A DNA stretch of 64,000 bases from the NCBI GenBank assembly GCA_003216895.1, contig QCID01000004.1, positions 39,458 to 103,457 of the forward strand. The letters run 5' to 3'. The number at the start of each line of letters is the position of its first letter. Within the stretch, counting starts at the first letter, position 1. Shown here in pieces: positions 48,333 to 57,359 of this stretch. The notes beneath the pieces are model-generated. The model searched no databases, had not been told where the DNA came from, and worked only from the letters and a program-made list of their open reading frames with translations. A program made the translations under genes and the position numbers. This stretch comes from Prochlorococcus sp. AG-402-K04. GTDB taxonomy: Bacteria > Cyanobacteriota > Cyanobacteriia > PCC-6307 > Cyanobiaceae.

Positions 48333-49241
48333 GTGCCCCGAGTAGGACTGATCGTTAATGACGGGAAAGAGCTTGCTGTTAAGACAGCAAAAACTTTTCA
48401 AAAGAAGCTAGAATGTTCTGGTTTTGATGTTGTCAGGGTTAGTAGCGCAGGCGGTTTATTAGGTTTTACTAATCCTGATCAATATATGAGTTCACAAGGA
48501 TACAACTCATGTATTCCCGATGGGTTTGATACTTCAATTTTGTTTGCAGTTGTTTTAGGAGGGGATGGAACTGTCTTATCTGCAGCAAGACAAACTGCAC
48601 CATTGGGTATTCCTATACTTACTGTGAATACTGGACATTTAGGTTTTTTGGCCGAGGCGTATCTTTCAGATATAGATAAAATTTTTAAACATTTAGTTGA
48701 AAGGCAATGGAATATTGAGAAGAGAACAAGCCTTGTAGTAAGTGTTATGAGAGGTGATCAATGTAGGTGGGAAGCTCTTTGCCTTAATGAAATGGCATTA
48801 CATAGAGAACCTATGACTAGTATGTGTCATTTTGAAATTTCTGTTGGTCGCCATGCTCCCGTAGATATTTCTGCAGATGGGGTGATTCTCTCTACCCCTA
48901 CTGGATCAACAGCTTATTCACTAAGTGCTGGAGGACCAGTAATTACTCCTGATTGTCCGGTTTTGCAGCTTACCCCTGTTTCTCCGCATTCATTGGCATC
49001 AAGAGCGCTTGTCTTTAGCAATGAAGAGCCAGTAACAGTTTTCCCTGCCACACCTGAAAGACTAATGATGGTTGTAGATGGTAGTGCAGGCTGTTATGTA
49101 TGGCCAGAGGATAGAGTTTTAATCAGAAAAAGTGATCATCCCGTTAAGTTCATTAGACTTTCAGATCATGAGTTCTTTCAAGTCTTAAGAAATAAATTAG
49201 GTTGGGGACTACCACATGTTGCGAAACCTGATAAAACATAA
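48333..49241 (+). CDS. nadK: NAD kinase
   Basis: Phosphorylates NAD to NADP. The diacylglycerol-kinase-like fold shows [44 protein letters not shown], and [22 protein letters not shown]. The end VDGSAGC and [16 protein letters not shown] is typical. It is 302 residues and starts with GTG (the conserved N-terminus [13 protein letters not shown] begins at once). Cyanobacteria often have two NAD kinases; this one starts with the longer-loop type seen in that group. Confidence 0.95.
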   Translation: MPRVGLIVNDGKELAVKTAKTFQKKLECSGFDVVRVSSAGGLLGFTNPDQYMSSQGYNSCIPDGFDTSILFAVVLGGDGTVLSAARQTAPLGIPILTVNTGHLGFLAEAYLSDIDKIFKHLVERQWNIEKRTSLVVSVMRGDQCRWEALCLNEMALHREPMTSMCHFEISVGRHAPVDISADGVILSTPTGSTAYSLSAGGPVITPDCPVLQLTPVSPHSLASRALVFSNEEPVTVFPATPERLMMVVDGSAGCYVWPEDRVLIRKSDHPVKFIRLSDHEFFQVLRNKLGWGLPHVAKPDKT

Positions 49242-49245
49242 AAAA

Positions 49246-50532
49246 TTATTGAATTACACATTTCAAAATAAAAACAGGATTTAAAGGAGATAATCTTATA
49301 TCTTCTCCAATACTTACACCTCTATATGATTGATGTTGACTAATACATAATTTGTGAACTTTAGGCTTTAAAATCGTCTCTAATTTTGATATGGATTTTA
49401 ATGATATTAATGGTATTACTAGTGTGCAAGTACTATTTATTAACTTCATTACTTCTTCAACAATTAAATGTGAGTTTGGTCCACCACCTCCGATAATAAC
49501 TCTGTCTGGATGTAAAAGACTAGGTATTATTTTATTTTCTTTGAATATATTTAATGCTTCATCTTCAATTATCAATGATGGTTTAACACCAGTTCTTCTT
49601 GCATTCTCTTTAATAATATTTTTACTACCAATCCTTTTATCAATAGATACTAATTTTAGATTTGGCGATATCCTTAATGCTTCTAAACCTATACTCCCAA
49701 CGCCACTACCTATGTCCCAAATTACTCCTTCTCTTGGGAGATTAAGTTCTGCAAGAAGTTGAACTCTAATTTCTCTTTTTGTCATTAACCCAGGGCAGTC
49801 TGGATTCTGAAGGAAAACTGAATCGTCGATGCCAAATAAAGGTAAATCTTTTGATTTTATTAGGGGCTCTTCTTTTTTAAAAAGAATGACAAGATGTAAT
49901 GGATCTAGATCTGCTGGAAAATCCTCAATTGAATTAATTTTTATGATTCTTTCATTTTGATATCCAAGCCTTTCAAAAGTCCAAAATTCATATTTCCCAT
50001 GAAGCCCAACTGAATAAAGTAATTGATAAACCTCTTTAGCACCTCCTCTATTTGAGTCAGTTAAAACCACAAGAGAAGAAGGCAGCTTTTTAATTGCTTT
50101 TTCAAATGGAAGCGGGTCTCTTCCATGAAGACTGATCCATTTTGTATTTTGCCAAGGTTTGCCAAGTCTGGAAAAAGCCAGTTGGAAAGAGGTAGCGGCT
50201 GGCTCAAAATAAAGTTTTGATAAAGGAAAGTTTTGAATTAATAATCTTCCAATCCCAAACCAAAGAGGATCGCCACCAGAAAACACAATTGTTTTTTTCT
50301 CTTCCTTTTTTAATAGATCTATAAAGTCATTTAGTTTGTCAGTTGCAATAAAATCAAACTTATTTATTTTTATATTTTTATCCTTTAACCAAGTTTTGAA
50401 TGAATCTAAAATTCTTTGGGGACCAGTGATTCTCTCAGCTTTAAAAATTGATTTTTTTTTAGCCTCAAAAAAACTTTCAATACTTGAAGTATCAATTCCT
50501 ATTACGAGTATCTGCTTTGACTCATTAGGCAT
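49246..50532 (-). CDS. cobL: Precorrin-6Y C5,15-methyltransferase (decarboxylating), CobL (CbiE-CbiT fusion)
   Basis: Corrin-ring enzyme that methylates C5 and C15 and decarboxylates the acetate side chain. The N-terminal tetrapyrrole methylase domain (IVFSGGDPLWFGIGRLL, ISLHGRDPLPFEKAI) is CbiE-like. The C-terminal SAM methyltransferase (VIWDIGSGVGSIGLEALRI, VIIGGGGPNSHLIVEEV) is CbiT-like. At 428 residues both domains are complete. It converges with nadK, 4 bases apart. With cobD it shows de novo corrinoid synthesis. Confidence 0.92.
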   Translation of the reverse strand: MPNESKQILVIGIDTSSIESFFEAKKKSIFKAERITGPQRILDSFKTWLKDKNIKINKFDFIATDKLNDFIDLLKKEEKKTIVFSGGDPLWFGIGRLLIQNFPLSKLYFEPAATSFQLAFSRLGKPWQNTKWISLHGRDPLPFEKAIKKLPSSLVVLTDSNRGGAKEVYQLLYSVGLHGKYEFWTFERLGYQNERIIKINSIEDFPADLDPLHLVILFKKEEPLIKSKDLPLFGIDDSVFLQNPDCPGLMTKREIRVQLLAELNLPREGVIWDIGSGVGSIGLEALRISPNLKLVSIDKRIGSKNIIKENARRTGVKPSLIIEDEALNIFKENKIIPSLLHPDRVIIGGGGPNSHLIVEEVMKLINSTCTLVIPLISLKSISKLETILKPKVHKLCISQHQSYRGVSIGEDIRLSPLNPVFILKCVIQ

Positions 50533-50630
50533 GATTTAAATAAATGGACTGAGAAAAATTTCTTTTTTATAGCTTTACTATTTTTTCGATGAAAATCAAC
50601 TAAAACTTCAATAGTTAGTTTGAAAGTTTT

Positions 50631-50918
50631 GTGAATCTTAAAAAAAATGAATCTCAGGAACACTTAGCTAGAAGATCCCGACTGCATGAAATTTTGATTG
50701 CTCTGATTAAGCAACAAAAAGATTTAGAATTAATGGACGATGGTGTTCAAGTCTTTGAAAATCCTATTCATTATTCAGAAAAATATGACCCCTCCAAAAC
50801 AGTTGAACATAATCAACGTATTATTAAGAAATATCAGTCACTCGTTCGCTCAGCAATAGCATTAGATGCACTACTCGAATCAGAAAATTACGATATTAGT
50901 CATGGAAGGATTTCGTAA
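50631..50918 (+). CDS. Conserved small cytoplasmic protein of unknown function
   Basis: 95 residues, charged and largely helical (HLARRSRLHEILIALIKQQKDL, NQRIIKKYQSLVRSAIALDALL), with no signal peptide. The start is GTG. It looks like a real cyanobacterial protein but I do not recognise the family. Its 3' end overlaps the DUF3122 gene, and it precedes ribD, so it is likely in their transcript. Confidence 0.7.
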   Translation: MNLKKNESQEHLARRSRLHEILIALIKQQKDLELMDDGVQVFENPIHYSEKYDPSKTVEHNQRIIKKYQSLVRSAIALDALLESENYDISHGRIS

Positions 50919-51399
50919 TTTAGTTCGTCTAATAATTTCTTGCTTTTTGATTTGTTGTTGTTTTTTTTTTACTAGCGCAAACAAAAGTTATGCTGATTCA
51001 AGTATCAATTTAAATGATCAGAAAAAAGAGATTAAAAGAAGCTTAGAGAGCCTTAAAGACTTGGATTACCAAACTTGGCAAATTATTGTTTATCCAAGTT
51101 CCAAGGAGTCTAAGAATTTAATTTTAAGACTTGTGGGCTATCCAGGATCATTAAGGATTGATCATCCAACTAACTTGATAGTTAATTCAGGTAGAAAGAC
51201 TTGGGATCTAAAAGACATAACAAAAAACAGTAAAATCAACGTTGAGATCTTGAATGACTCTGCTGCTGAATTTGACCTAAGCACCTTGATTGCTGAATTG
51301 GATAAAAATAGACCCTTAAGACTCAGATTGCCTGGCTTGATAAATGATTTACCAATCCCGCCATACTTAGTAAGTGAATGGAGATCATTGGCTGAATAA
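50902..51399 (+). CDS. DUF3122-like exported protein
   Basis: A signal peptide (LVRLIISCFLICCCFFFTSA, with a Cys run that may allow lipidation) is followed by a soluble domain with SLKDLDYQTWQIIVYPS and NLILRLVGYPGSLRIDHP. The latter matches DUF3122 of cyanobacteria. The track starts at 50866; the ATG at 50902 (MEGFRNLVRL) leaves a better signal peptide and a 17-base overlap, giving 165 residues. It is 2 bases before ribD. The function is unknown. Confidence 0.75.
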   Translation: MEGFRNLVRLIISCFLICCCFFFTSANKSYADSSINLNDQKKEIKRSLESLKDLDYQTWQIIVYPSSKESKNLILRLVGYPGSLRIDHPTNLIVNSGRKTWDLKDITKNSKINVEILNDSAAEFDLSTLIAELDKNRPLRLRLPGLINDLPIPPYLVSEWRSLAE

Positions 51400-51401
51400 A
51401 A

Positions 51402-52496
51402 ATGATTAATTTTTCTAAGGATCAAAAAATATGGGTGCCATGGATGAGACGTGCAATTCAACTGGCTTTGTTAGCAGAGGGCAGAACAAGCCCTAATCCT
51501 CTTGTGGGAGCAGTTGTACTGGATTCGAGTGGAAGTCTTGTTGGGGAAGGGTTTCATACAGGCGCAGGAAATCCTCATGCTGAGATAGAAGCCCTTGCTA
51601 AGGCAGGAGAGAAATCAGTTAATGGAACTATTGTTGTAACCTTAGAACCTTGCTGTCATGAAGGATTAACCCCTCCTTGTACAGAAGCACTTATAAAAGC
51701 AGGTTTAAAAAGAGTTGTTGTTGGGATGGTCGATCCAGATCCTAGGGTTTCAGGAAATGGGATCTCAAGATTGAAAGACTCTGGATTAGAGGTAATAGAA
51801 GGAGTTTTACAACAGGAATGTGAATCAATTAATCGCGAATTTAGTTTTCGAGTTCGTCATGGTCGCCCTTGGGGAATTCTAAAATGGGCAATGAGTTTGG
51901 ATGGAAGAATTGGATTGCCGAATGGTTGTAGTAAATGGATATCAAATAGCTTCTCAAGGGATTCGGTTCATAAGATCAGATCTAAATGTGATGCTGTGAT
52001 AGTAGGAGGAGGAACAGTTCGCTTAGATAATCCACTTTTGACATCAAGGGGAAAAGCGAATTCTGAACCGTTAAGGGTCGTTTTTTCTAGAACTTTGGAC
52101 TTGCCTGAATCCTCAAAACTTTGGGATACGAAAATAGCTAAAACTTTAATTGCCTATGGCCCCGACGGTAATGAATCTTTCTTTTCGGATTTGCCAGATG
52201 GCCCAGAGAAATTGAGATTAAATTCCGATGATCCATCCGAATTGCTCAGCTCACTTTCAAAAAAAGGCTGCAATAAAATCCTTTGGGAATGTGGCCCTCT
52301 TCTTGCTACCAGTGCGATTGAGGCTAATTGTGTTCAGGAATTAGTGGTTTTTGTCGCTCCAAAACTTTTAGGAGGCGAAACCGCAATGTGTCCTCTGAAC
52401 AGTTTTGGATTTGAATCAATAGATTCAACCTACAAATTGCAACATTCTTTTCTTGAACGAAAAGGAGAAGATCTTAGTTGGAGTCTACTTTTTTAG
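51402..52496 (+). CDS. ribD: Bifunctional riboflavin biosynthesis protein RibD
   Basis: The N-terminal deaminase has the zinc motif NPHAEIEALAKAG with TLEPCCHEGLTPPCTEAL, and the C-terminal reductase has GILKWAMSLDGRIGLPNGCS, VIVGGGTVRLDNPLLTSR and KILWECGPLLATSAI. It acts on the pyrimidine intermediate of riboflavin synthesis. It is 364 residues. It lies immediately after the DUF3122 gene and before ftsH on the same strand. RibF (44832) uses the final product. Confidence 0.95.
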   Translation: MINFSKDQKIWVPWMRRAIQLALLAEGRTSPNPLVGAVVLDSSGSLVGEGFHTGAGNPHAEIEALAKAGEKSVNGTIVVTLEPCCHEGLTPPCTEALIKAGLKRVVVGMVDPDPRVSGNGISRLKDSGLEVIEGVLQQECESINREFSFRVRHGRPWGILKWAMSLDGRIGLPNGCSKWISNSFSRDSVHKIRSKCDAVIVGGGTVRLDNPLLTSRGKANSEPLRVVFSRTLDLPESSKLWDTKIAKTLIAYGPDGNESFFSDLPDGPEKLRLNSDDPSELLSSLSKKGCNKILWECGPLLATSAIEANCVQELVVFVAPKLLGGETAMCPLNSFGFESIDSTYKLQHSFLERKGEDLSWSLLF

Positions 52497-52595
52497 GGCA
52501 TTAATTTTTAAAAATTAGATATTCGTTCGGATCTCCCTCCAGTTAAAGAAGTCGTTTTTGCAAGAAAGTTGTTTAACTTGGTATCAATCTAGTTT

Positions 52596-54476
52596 TTGCT
52601 AATGCCAATACGACAGGATGAAAATCAACCCAATAGACGTTTCGGAATAATTAATTTAGTTCTTATAGGCTTTGGGGCGATTCTTCTTTTTAGTAGTTTT
52701 TTTCCAAGTTCAAGTACTCAAGTTCCTAGAGTTCCATACTCTCTTTTCATTAATCAAGTTGATGATGGAGAAGTTAAACGTGCATATATCACCCAAGATC
52801 AAATTAGATACGAACTTTCCACAGCAGAAGAAGGAGCACCATCAGTCCTTGCGACTACTCCTATTTTTGACATGGAGTTGCCACAAAGGCTCGAGAAAAA
52901 AGGTGTTGAGTTTGCAGCAGCTCCCCCTAAGAAACCAAATATTTTTACTACTATCTTGAGTTGGGTTGTACCACCTCTTATTTTTATTCTTGTTTTGCAG
53001 TTTTTTGCTCGAAGAAGCATGGGCGGAGGTGGAGCTCAAGGAGCTTTGAGTTTCACTAAAAGTAAAGCAAAAGTTTACGTACCTGATGACGAATCAAAAG
53101 TTACTTTCGAAGATGTAGCAGGAGTTGATGAAGCAAAGGATGAATTGACAGAAATAGTCGATTTCCTAAAAAGACCTCAAAGATATACTGATATTGGGGC
53201 GAGAATACCTAAGGGTGTTCTACTAGTGGGGCCTCCAGGAACAGGTAAAACTCTCTTATCCAAAGCCGTTGCAGGAGAAGCAGAAGTACCATTTTTCATT
53301 ATTTCTGGCTCAGAATTTGTTGAGCTATTTGTAGGTGCAGGTGCAGCAAGAGTAAGAGACTTATTTGAACAAGCCAAAAAGAAAGCACCTTGTATTATTT
53401 TTATCGACGAACTTGACGCGATAGGAAAAAGCAGATCGGGTTCTATGGGAGTTGTTGGTGGAAATGATGAGAGAGAACAAACTCTTAATCAGCTTCTCAC
53501 TGAAATGGATGGATTTTCTTCAACTGATAAGCCAGTTATTGTCCTCGCAGCCACAAACCAGCCTGAAGTATTAGATGCAGCCTTATTGCGTCCAGGTAGA
53601 TTTGATAGACAGGTACTTGTTGATAGGCCCGATCTTTCAGGTAGGAAAACAATTCTTGAGATTTACACAAAAAAGGTAAAACTATCTAATGAGATTGATT
53701 TAGATCGTATTGCTCAGGCAACTAGTGGGTTTGCAGGAGCTGACTTGGCTAATATGGTTAATGAAGCTGCTCTCCTCGCTGCACGTGGCAAAAGAACTTC
53801 AGTAGAACAAAAGGATCTCAATGAAGCAATTGAAAGAGTAGTTGCTGGATTAGAGAAGAAAAGCAGAGTTTTGCAAGATGATGAGAAAAAGATTGTTGCA
53901 TATCATGAGGTTGGCCATGCAATAGTTGGCCACCTAATGCCTGGAGGCAGCAAAGTTGCAAAAATATCAATAGTTCCTAGGGGTATGAGTGCATTGGGAT
54001 ATACTCTTCAATTGCCTACCGAGGAAAGATTTTTAAATTCTAAAGAAGATTTACAAGGTCAAATAGCAACTCTTTTGGGAGGTAGATCAGCAGAAGAAAT
54101 AATTTTTGGAAAAATCACTACAGGAGCATCAAATGACCTCCAGAGAGCTACTGACCTGGCGGAGCAAATGGTAGGAACATATGGTATGAGTGAAATCCTG
54201 GGGCCTTTGGCCTATGACAAACAGGGAGGAGGTCAATTCCTAGGTGGTAATAACAATCCAAGAAGAGAATTAAGCGATGCTACTGCTCAAGCAATTGATA
54301 AAGAAGTCAGAAGCTTGGTAGATGATGCGCATGAAAGTGCATTAAACATTCTTAAGAATAATCTTTCTCTTTTAGAAGACATTTCTCAGAAAATTCTTGA
54401 GAAAGAAGTAATAGAGGGAGATGAGCTTAAAGAAATGCTTTCGAGCAGTGTTATGCCTGAAAAAGTTTTGAATTGA
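52596..54476 (+). CDS. ftsH: ATP-dependent zinc metalloprotease FtsH
   Basis: Membrane-bound AAA protease. Two N-terminal membrane helices (LVLIGFGAILLFSSFFP and IFTTILSWVVPPLIFILVLQF) flank a small periplasmic or lumenal domain. The AAA module has GVLLVGPPGTGKTLLSKA, IIFIDELDAIG and the SRH ATNQPEVLDAALLRPGR. The zinc site is HEVGH with a downstream Asp in the TTGASNDLQRAT region. It is 626 residues. Cyanobacteria have several FtsH paralogues; this may be one that turns over D1, but the exact type is not resolved. Confidence 0.95.
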   Translation: MLMPIRQDENQPNRRFGIINLVLIGFGAILLFSSFFPSSSTQVPRVPYSLFINQVDDGEVKRAYITQDQIRYELSTAEEGAPSVLATTPIFDMELPQRLEKKGVEFAAAPPKKPNIFTTILSWVVPPLIFILVLQFFARRSMGGGGAQGALSFTKSKAKVYVPDDESKVTFEDVAGVDEAKDELTEIVDFLKRPQRYTDIGARIPKGVLLVGPPGTGKTLLSKAVAGEAEVPFFIISGSEFVELFVGAGAARVRDLFEQAKKKAPCIIFIDELDAIGKSRSGSMGVVGGNDEREQTLNQLLTEMDGFSSTDKPVIVLAATNQPEVLDAALLRPGRFDRQVLVDRPDLSGRKTILEIYTKKVKLSNEIDLDRIAQATSGFAGADLANMVNEAALLAARGKRTSVEQKDLNEAIERVVAGLEKKSRVLQDDEKKIVAYHEVGHAIVGHLMPGGSKVAKISIVPRGMSALGYTLQLPTEERFLNSKEDLQGQIATLLGGRSAEEIIFGKITTGASNDLQRATDLAEQMVGTYGMSEILGPLAYDKQGGGQFLGGNNNPRRELSDATAQAIDKEVRSLVDDAHESALNILKNNLSLLEDISQKILEKEVIEGDELKEMLSSSVMPEKVLN

Positions 54477-54490
54477 AAGACTTGACTTTT

Positions 54491-54517
54491 ATATCCTTTA
54501 TCTCCGATAAAGGATAT
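54491..54517. terminator. Hairpin between ftsH and argF (12-bp perfect stem)
   Basis: The arms atatcctttatc and gataaaggatat are exact reverse complements around a 3-base loop (tcc). It lies 15 bases after the ftsH stop and 14 bases before argF. No long T-run follows (tttgagg is weak), so it may be a partial terminator or an mRNA-processing stem rather than a full stop. Confidence 0.55.
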
Positions 54518-54530
54518 TTGAGGCTTATTT

Positions 54531-55487
54531 ATGGCTTCAGCATCTTCTGGCTTAGCAGCAAAATTAACTTCTCTTAGTAAAAACAACTTCCTTTCTTCTT
54601 CTGATTTAAATAGTAATCAGATTTTGTCTTTATTTGAATTAGCTAAAGAGCTAAAAGTAGGTAACAGAAGAATAGATCTTGGGAACAGAGTCCTTGGATT
54701 GATATTCAAAAAAGCCTCTACTAGAACTCGAGTGAGTTTTCAAGTCGCAATGGCAAGACTAGGTGGCCAAACTGTTGATTTGAATCCACAAATAACCCAA
54801 CTTGGTAGGGGAGAACCTATTAAAGATACAGCAAGGGTTTTAAGTCGATATTGTGATGCCTTAGCAATTAGGACTTTTTCTCAGCAAGAACTGGAAGAAT
54901 ATGCAAAATGGTCTACTATCCCTGTTATTAATGCTTTAACTGATCTAGAACATCCTTGCCAAGCACTGGCTGATTATTTAACAATTCAGGAGAATTTTGG
55001 GGATCTTAAAGGTATAAATCTTTCTTACATCGGAGATGGCAACAATGTTGCCAATTCATTGATGATATGCGGAGCAATGTTGGGAGTTAATGTGAAAATT
55101 TGCTCTCCAGTTGGTTATGAGGCAGACTTCGAAATCATAGAAAAGGCGAAATCGCTCTCTGAATTCGGTTCAAAAATATCTATCTGTAATGACCCCTTAG
55201 ATGCCGTTAAAGGAGCTCAAGTGATTTACACAGATGTTTGGGCTTCTATGGGACAAGAGGAAGAACAGGTAAAGAGGAAAGAAATTTTTGAAAAGTATAA
55301 AGTTGATCAAAAATTAGTAGAGTTTGCACATGAAGAAGTAATTATTATGCATTGTTTGCCAGCTCATAGAGGAGAAGAAATTACAGAAGAGGTTTTAGAG
55401 GGACAAAATAGTCATGTTTTTGATCAAGCTGAGAATAGGCTTCATGTGCAGCAAGCCTTGCTCGCTGTTCAGCTTGGAGGGCTTTAG
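54531..55487 (+). CDS. argF: Ornithine carbamoyltransferase
   Basis: Makes citrulline from ornithine and carbamoyl phosphate. The carbamoyl phosphate motif is FKKASTRTRVSFQVAMARLG (STRTR), followed by HPCQALADYLTI, and the ornithine loop HCLPAHRGEEITEEV holds the catalytic Cys. It is 318 residues. It precedes lexA on the same strand. ArgD (17840) precedes it in the arginine pathway. Confidence 0.96.
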   Translation: MASASSGLAAKLTSLSKNNFLSSSDLNSNQILSLFELAKELKVGNRRIDLGNRVLGLIFKKASTRTRVSFQVAMARLGGQTVDLNPQITQLGRGEPIKDTARVLSRYCDALAIRTFSQQELEEYAKWSTIPVINALTDLEHPCQALADYLTIQENFGDLKGINLSYIGDGNNVANSLMICGAMLGVNVKICSPVGYEADFEIIEKAKSLSEFGSKISICNDPLDAVKGAQVIYTDVWASMGQEEEQVKRKEIFEKYKVDQKLVEFAHEEVIIMHCLPAHRGEEITEEVLEGQNSHVFDQAENRLHVQQALLAVQLGGL

Positions 55488-55510
55488 GGTTGCGATTATG
55501 AGATATTTTA

Positions 55511-55540
55511 GGTACATATGTATTGAAGGACATATGTACT
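55511..55540. promoter_or_regulatory. Two overlapping-symmetry LexA-box-like sites upstream of lexA
   Basis: GGTACATATGTATT (55511-55524) and AGGACATATGTACT (55527-55540) each match the cyanobacterial SOS box RGTACNNNDGTWCB (as I recall it) at all but one position. Together they form a perfect inverted repeat of GTACATATGT and ACATATGTAC spaced by 8 bases. They end 13 bases before the preferred lexA start, fitting autorepression. Confidence 0.7.
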
Positions 55541-55552
55541 CAACCTATTCGA

Positions 55553-56161
55553 ATGTCAGAAGAAGCCCTAACTACTGCACAACAAGAGCTCTATGACTGG
55601 CTTGTAGATTTTATTGGAGAGCATCATCACAGCCCTTCTATTAGGCAGATGATGCAAGCTATGGGCCTTAGGTCTCCTGCACCAATACAAAGCCGACTTA
55701 GACATTTACAACAAAAAGGTTGGATAAAATGGCAAGAAGGTCAGGCAAGAACTCTGCAATTAATAGAGGAGAGTATTTCAGGCGTGCCTGTTTTGGGAGC
55801 AATAGCTGCAGGTGGTTTGGTTGAAACTTTTGATGATGTAAAGGAAACTCTAGACTTAAATTCAGTTCTTCAATTAAAGGGACTTTTTGCTTTGACGGTA
55901 AATGGAGATTCAATGATTGATTCTTTTATTGCAGACGGAGATATGGTTTTAATGGAACCTGTTAGTGAGCCTTCTCGTCTAAGAAATGGGACTATTGTTA
56001 GTGCAATGGTTCCAGGGTTGGGAACTACTTTGAAGCATTTCTTTCGTGACGGAAATTTAGTTCGTTTAGAAGCAGCTAATACATCTTATGAACCTATAGA
56101 AATTGATGCTGAACAAGTACATGTTCAGGGAAAGTTAGCAGCTGTGTGGAGGAAAACTTAA
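55553..56161 (+). CDS. lexA: LexA repressor
   Basis: SOS or stress repressor with self-cleavage. The N-terminal winged helix reads EELYDWLVDFIGEHHHSPSIRQ-like with SPAPIQSRLRHLQQKGWI. The cleavage region has PVLGAIAAGG (Ala-Gly), the catalytic Ser is in NGDSMIDSFIADGDMVL and the Lys in GTTLKHFFRDG. The track starts at TTG 55523, but the ATG at 55553 (MSEEALTTAQ) keeps the operator-like sites out of the coding sequence and yields 202 residues. It follows argF with no clear terminator. Confidence 0.92.
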   Translation: MSEEALTTAQQELYDWLVDFIGEHHHSPSIRQMMQAMGLRSPAPIQSRLRHLQQKGWIKWQEGQARTLQLIEESISGVPVLGAIAAGGLVETFDDVKETLDLNSVLQLKGLFALTVNGDSMIDSFIADGDMVLMEPVSEPSRLRNGTIVSAMVPGLGTTLKHFFRDGNLVRLEAANTSYEPIEIDAEQVHVQGKLAAVWRKT

Positions 56162-56186
56162 CTCTATAATCTAACTAATAAAACTA

Positions 56187-56405
56187 TTAATTAGTTTGCG
56201 ACTTCCATGAATTGAATAAAGATTTTCTATTTTTATCTTCGCTATAAACTAAATTATCTGCTGCAGCAAATGGAGTGTCACTAGCTAATAAAGGCTTTCT
56301 TATTAAAGTCCCCATTCCTTTTGCTTCTATATAAATACCACCATCCATATGTACTATTTGAAAGGTCCAATTTTTATTCCAATAAAGGCAGAAAGGATTC
56401 TGCAT
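56187..56405 (-). CDS. Small conserved protein of unknown function
   Basis: 72 residues without a signal peptide. MQNPFCLYWNKNWTFQIV and GGIYIEAKGMGTLIRKPLLA look like a folded beta-rich protein, with aromatic residues and codon use in keeping with the neighbours. I do not recognise a family. It lies tail to tail with lexA (25-base gap) and marks the end of the compact core before the degraded region. Confidence 0.62.
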   Translation of the reverse strand: MQNPFCLYWNKNWTFQIVHMDGGIYIEAKGMGTLIRKPLLASDTPFAAADNLVYSEDKNRKSLFNSWKSQTN

Positions 56406-56542
56406 GTAATCACTATGGCTATAAATTATCCAATAATGGTTTCAAAGTCAGCAAAATAAATTAATTAAGTAATTAGCTTATTTCAAAACTTACTTTCAAC
56501 ATAAATAATTGAAATTAGTGTCTAATTAGTTTGTTTTTTTGA

Positions 56543-56720
56543 GAAAATACTCTAGGCAATGAAACTATCGAAGCTTTAGGCTTTAAGACAAATGATACTC
56601 TTGAAAAGGAATTGGCATTGCCAGCTAAAGAAGTTAAATGAGAGAAAATATGAACTAGCTATAATGGCTAGATTAGCTAGTGATAAGCTGATTGCTCTGG
56701 CTGAATTGTTTTTCTTTTAA
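56543..56720 (+). pseudogene. Frameshifted small gene remnant
   Basis: One frame reads ETIEALGFKTNDTLEKELAL then PAKEVK and a stop at 56638-56640. The +1 frame continues with ERKYELAIMARLASDKLIAL to TAA 56718-56720. The two parts join smoothly, as if one small helical protein had lost a base. No start codon is found upstream in frame. I cannot name the family. Confidence 0.4.
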
Positions 56721-56803
56721 GCTAAAAAATTTATATGCGTTACCAACTTATCTTTGATAATAAATAAAAAAATAAATAGCTCCTTTTGTTGTTTGATTTG
56801 GGT

Positions 56804-57023
56804 TTTTCCACTTTTCCACAAAACTCATGATTTTAAAAAAATCTCAACAGCGCTCATGTCAATTGAATAAGTGGATTAATTACAAAAAAATTGTTTTTCT
56901 GCAAATCTAGCTTGCCGCAGTTGATTTCAGTGATCTTGTATCTCTTGATACATTAAAAAGTTCGTGTCAAAATTCTAGGACAAAACTTTTTGTAATATGA
57001 GGAAAGGAGGAAAATGTGGAAAA
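56804..57023. promoter_or_regulatory. Cluster of three DnaA-box-like sites
   Basis: TTTTCCACT at 56804-56812 and TTTTCCACA at 56812-56820 are adjacent, and TGTGGAAAA (the reverse complement of TTTTCCACA) lies at 57015-57023. TTTTCCACA is the usual cyanobacterial DnaA box. They sit in A+T-rich non-coding sequence. No dnaA or dnaN is nearby, so this is not shown to be an origin. Confidence 0.45.
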
Positions 57024-57206
57024 GTATCACAATGTACAACTATCTCTCTAAAGAGAACTCTTTGCGTTAACTATCGATAAATTTTTGCTTTTTTATTTAG
57101 GTTTCGTGAGTATTTTTTATGTGAATTTTTGTTATGAATAATTTTTTTTAGACAACTCATTGAAATGCCATTAAATTTTTGATCTACTAGAAACTTAATT
57201 CACGTA

Positions 57207-57359
57207 ATGAAGACATCATTGAAATCAAGAAAAACAAAACCGTCCTATGAAATCAGTTGGAGGATTCGCGAAATCTTTTCAGAAGCTGCTTTAGATAGTT
57301 TTTGGAATGAGATAGATAATAAATTGCTTGCGACAAAGAAAAAAGAAAATATATCTTAA
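57207..57359 (+). CDS. Small hypothetical protein (50 aa)
   Basis: Below the track threshold. ATG 57207 opens a basic 50-residue frame (MKTSLKSRKTKPSYEISWRI, then REIFSEAALDSFWNEIDNKL) ending at TAA. It has no membrane segment. Protein-like composition suggests it is expressed, but no clear Shine-Dalgarno sequence is visible and I cannot assign it. It lies inside the gene-poor stretch. Confidence 0.45.
   Translation: MKTSLKSRKTKPSYEISWRIREIFSEAALDSFWNEIDNKLLATKKKENIS

Noticed and set aside
56804-57023. Possible chromosomal origin
   Set aside because: There are only three boxes, with no dnaA or dnaN and no array of further sites; kept only as a DnaA-box-like cluster.
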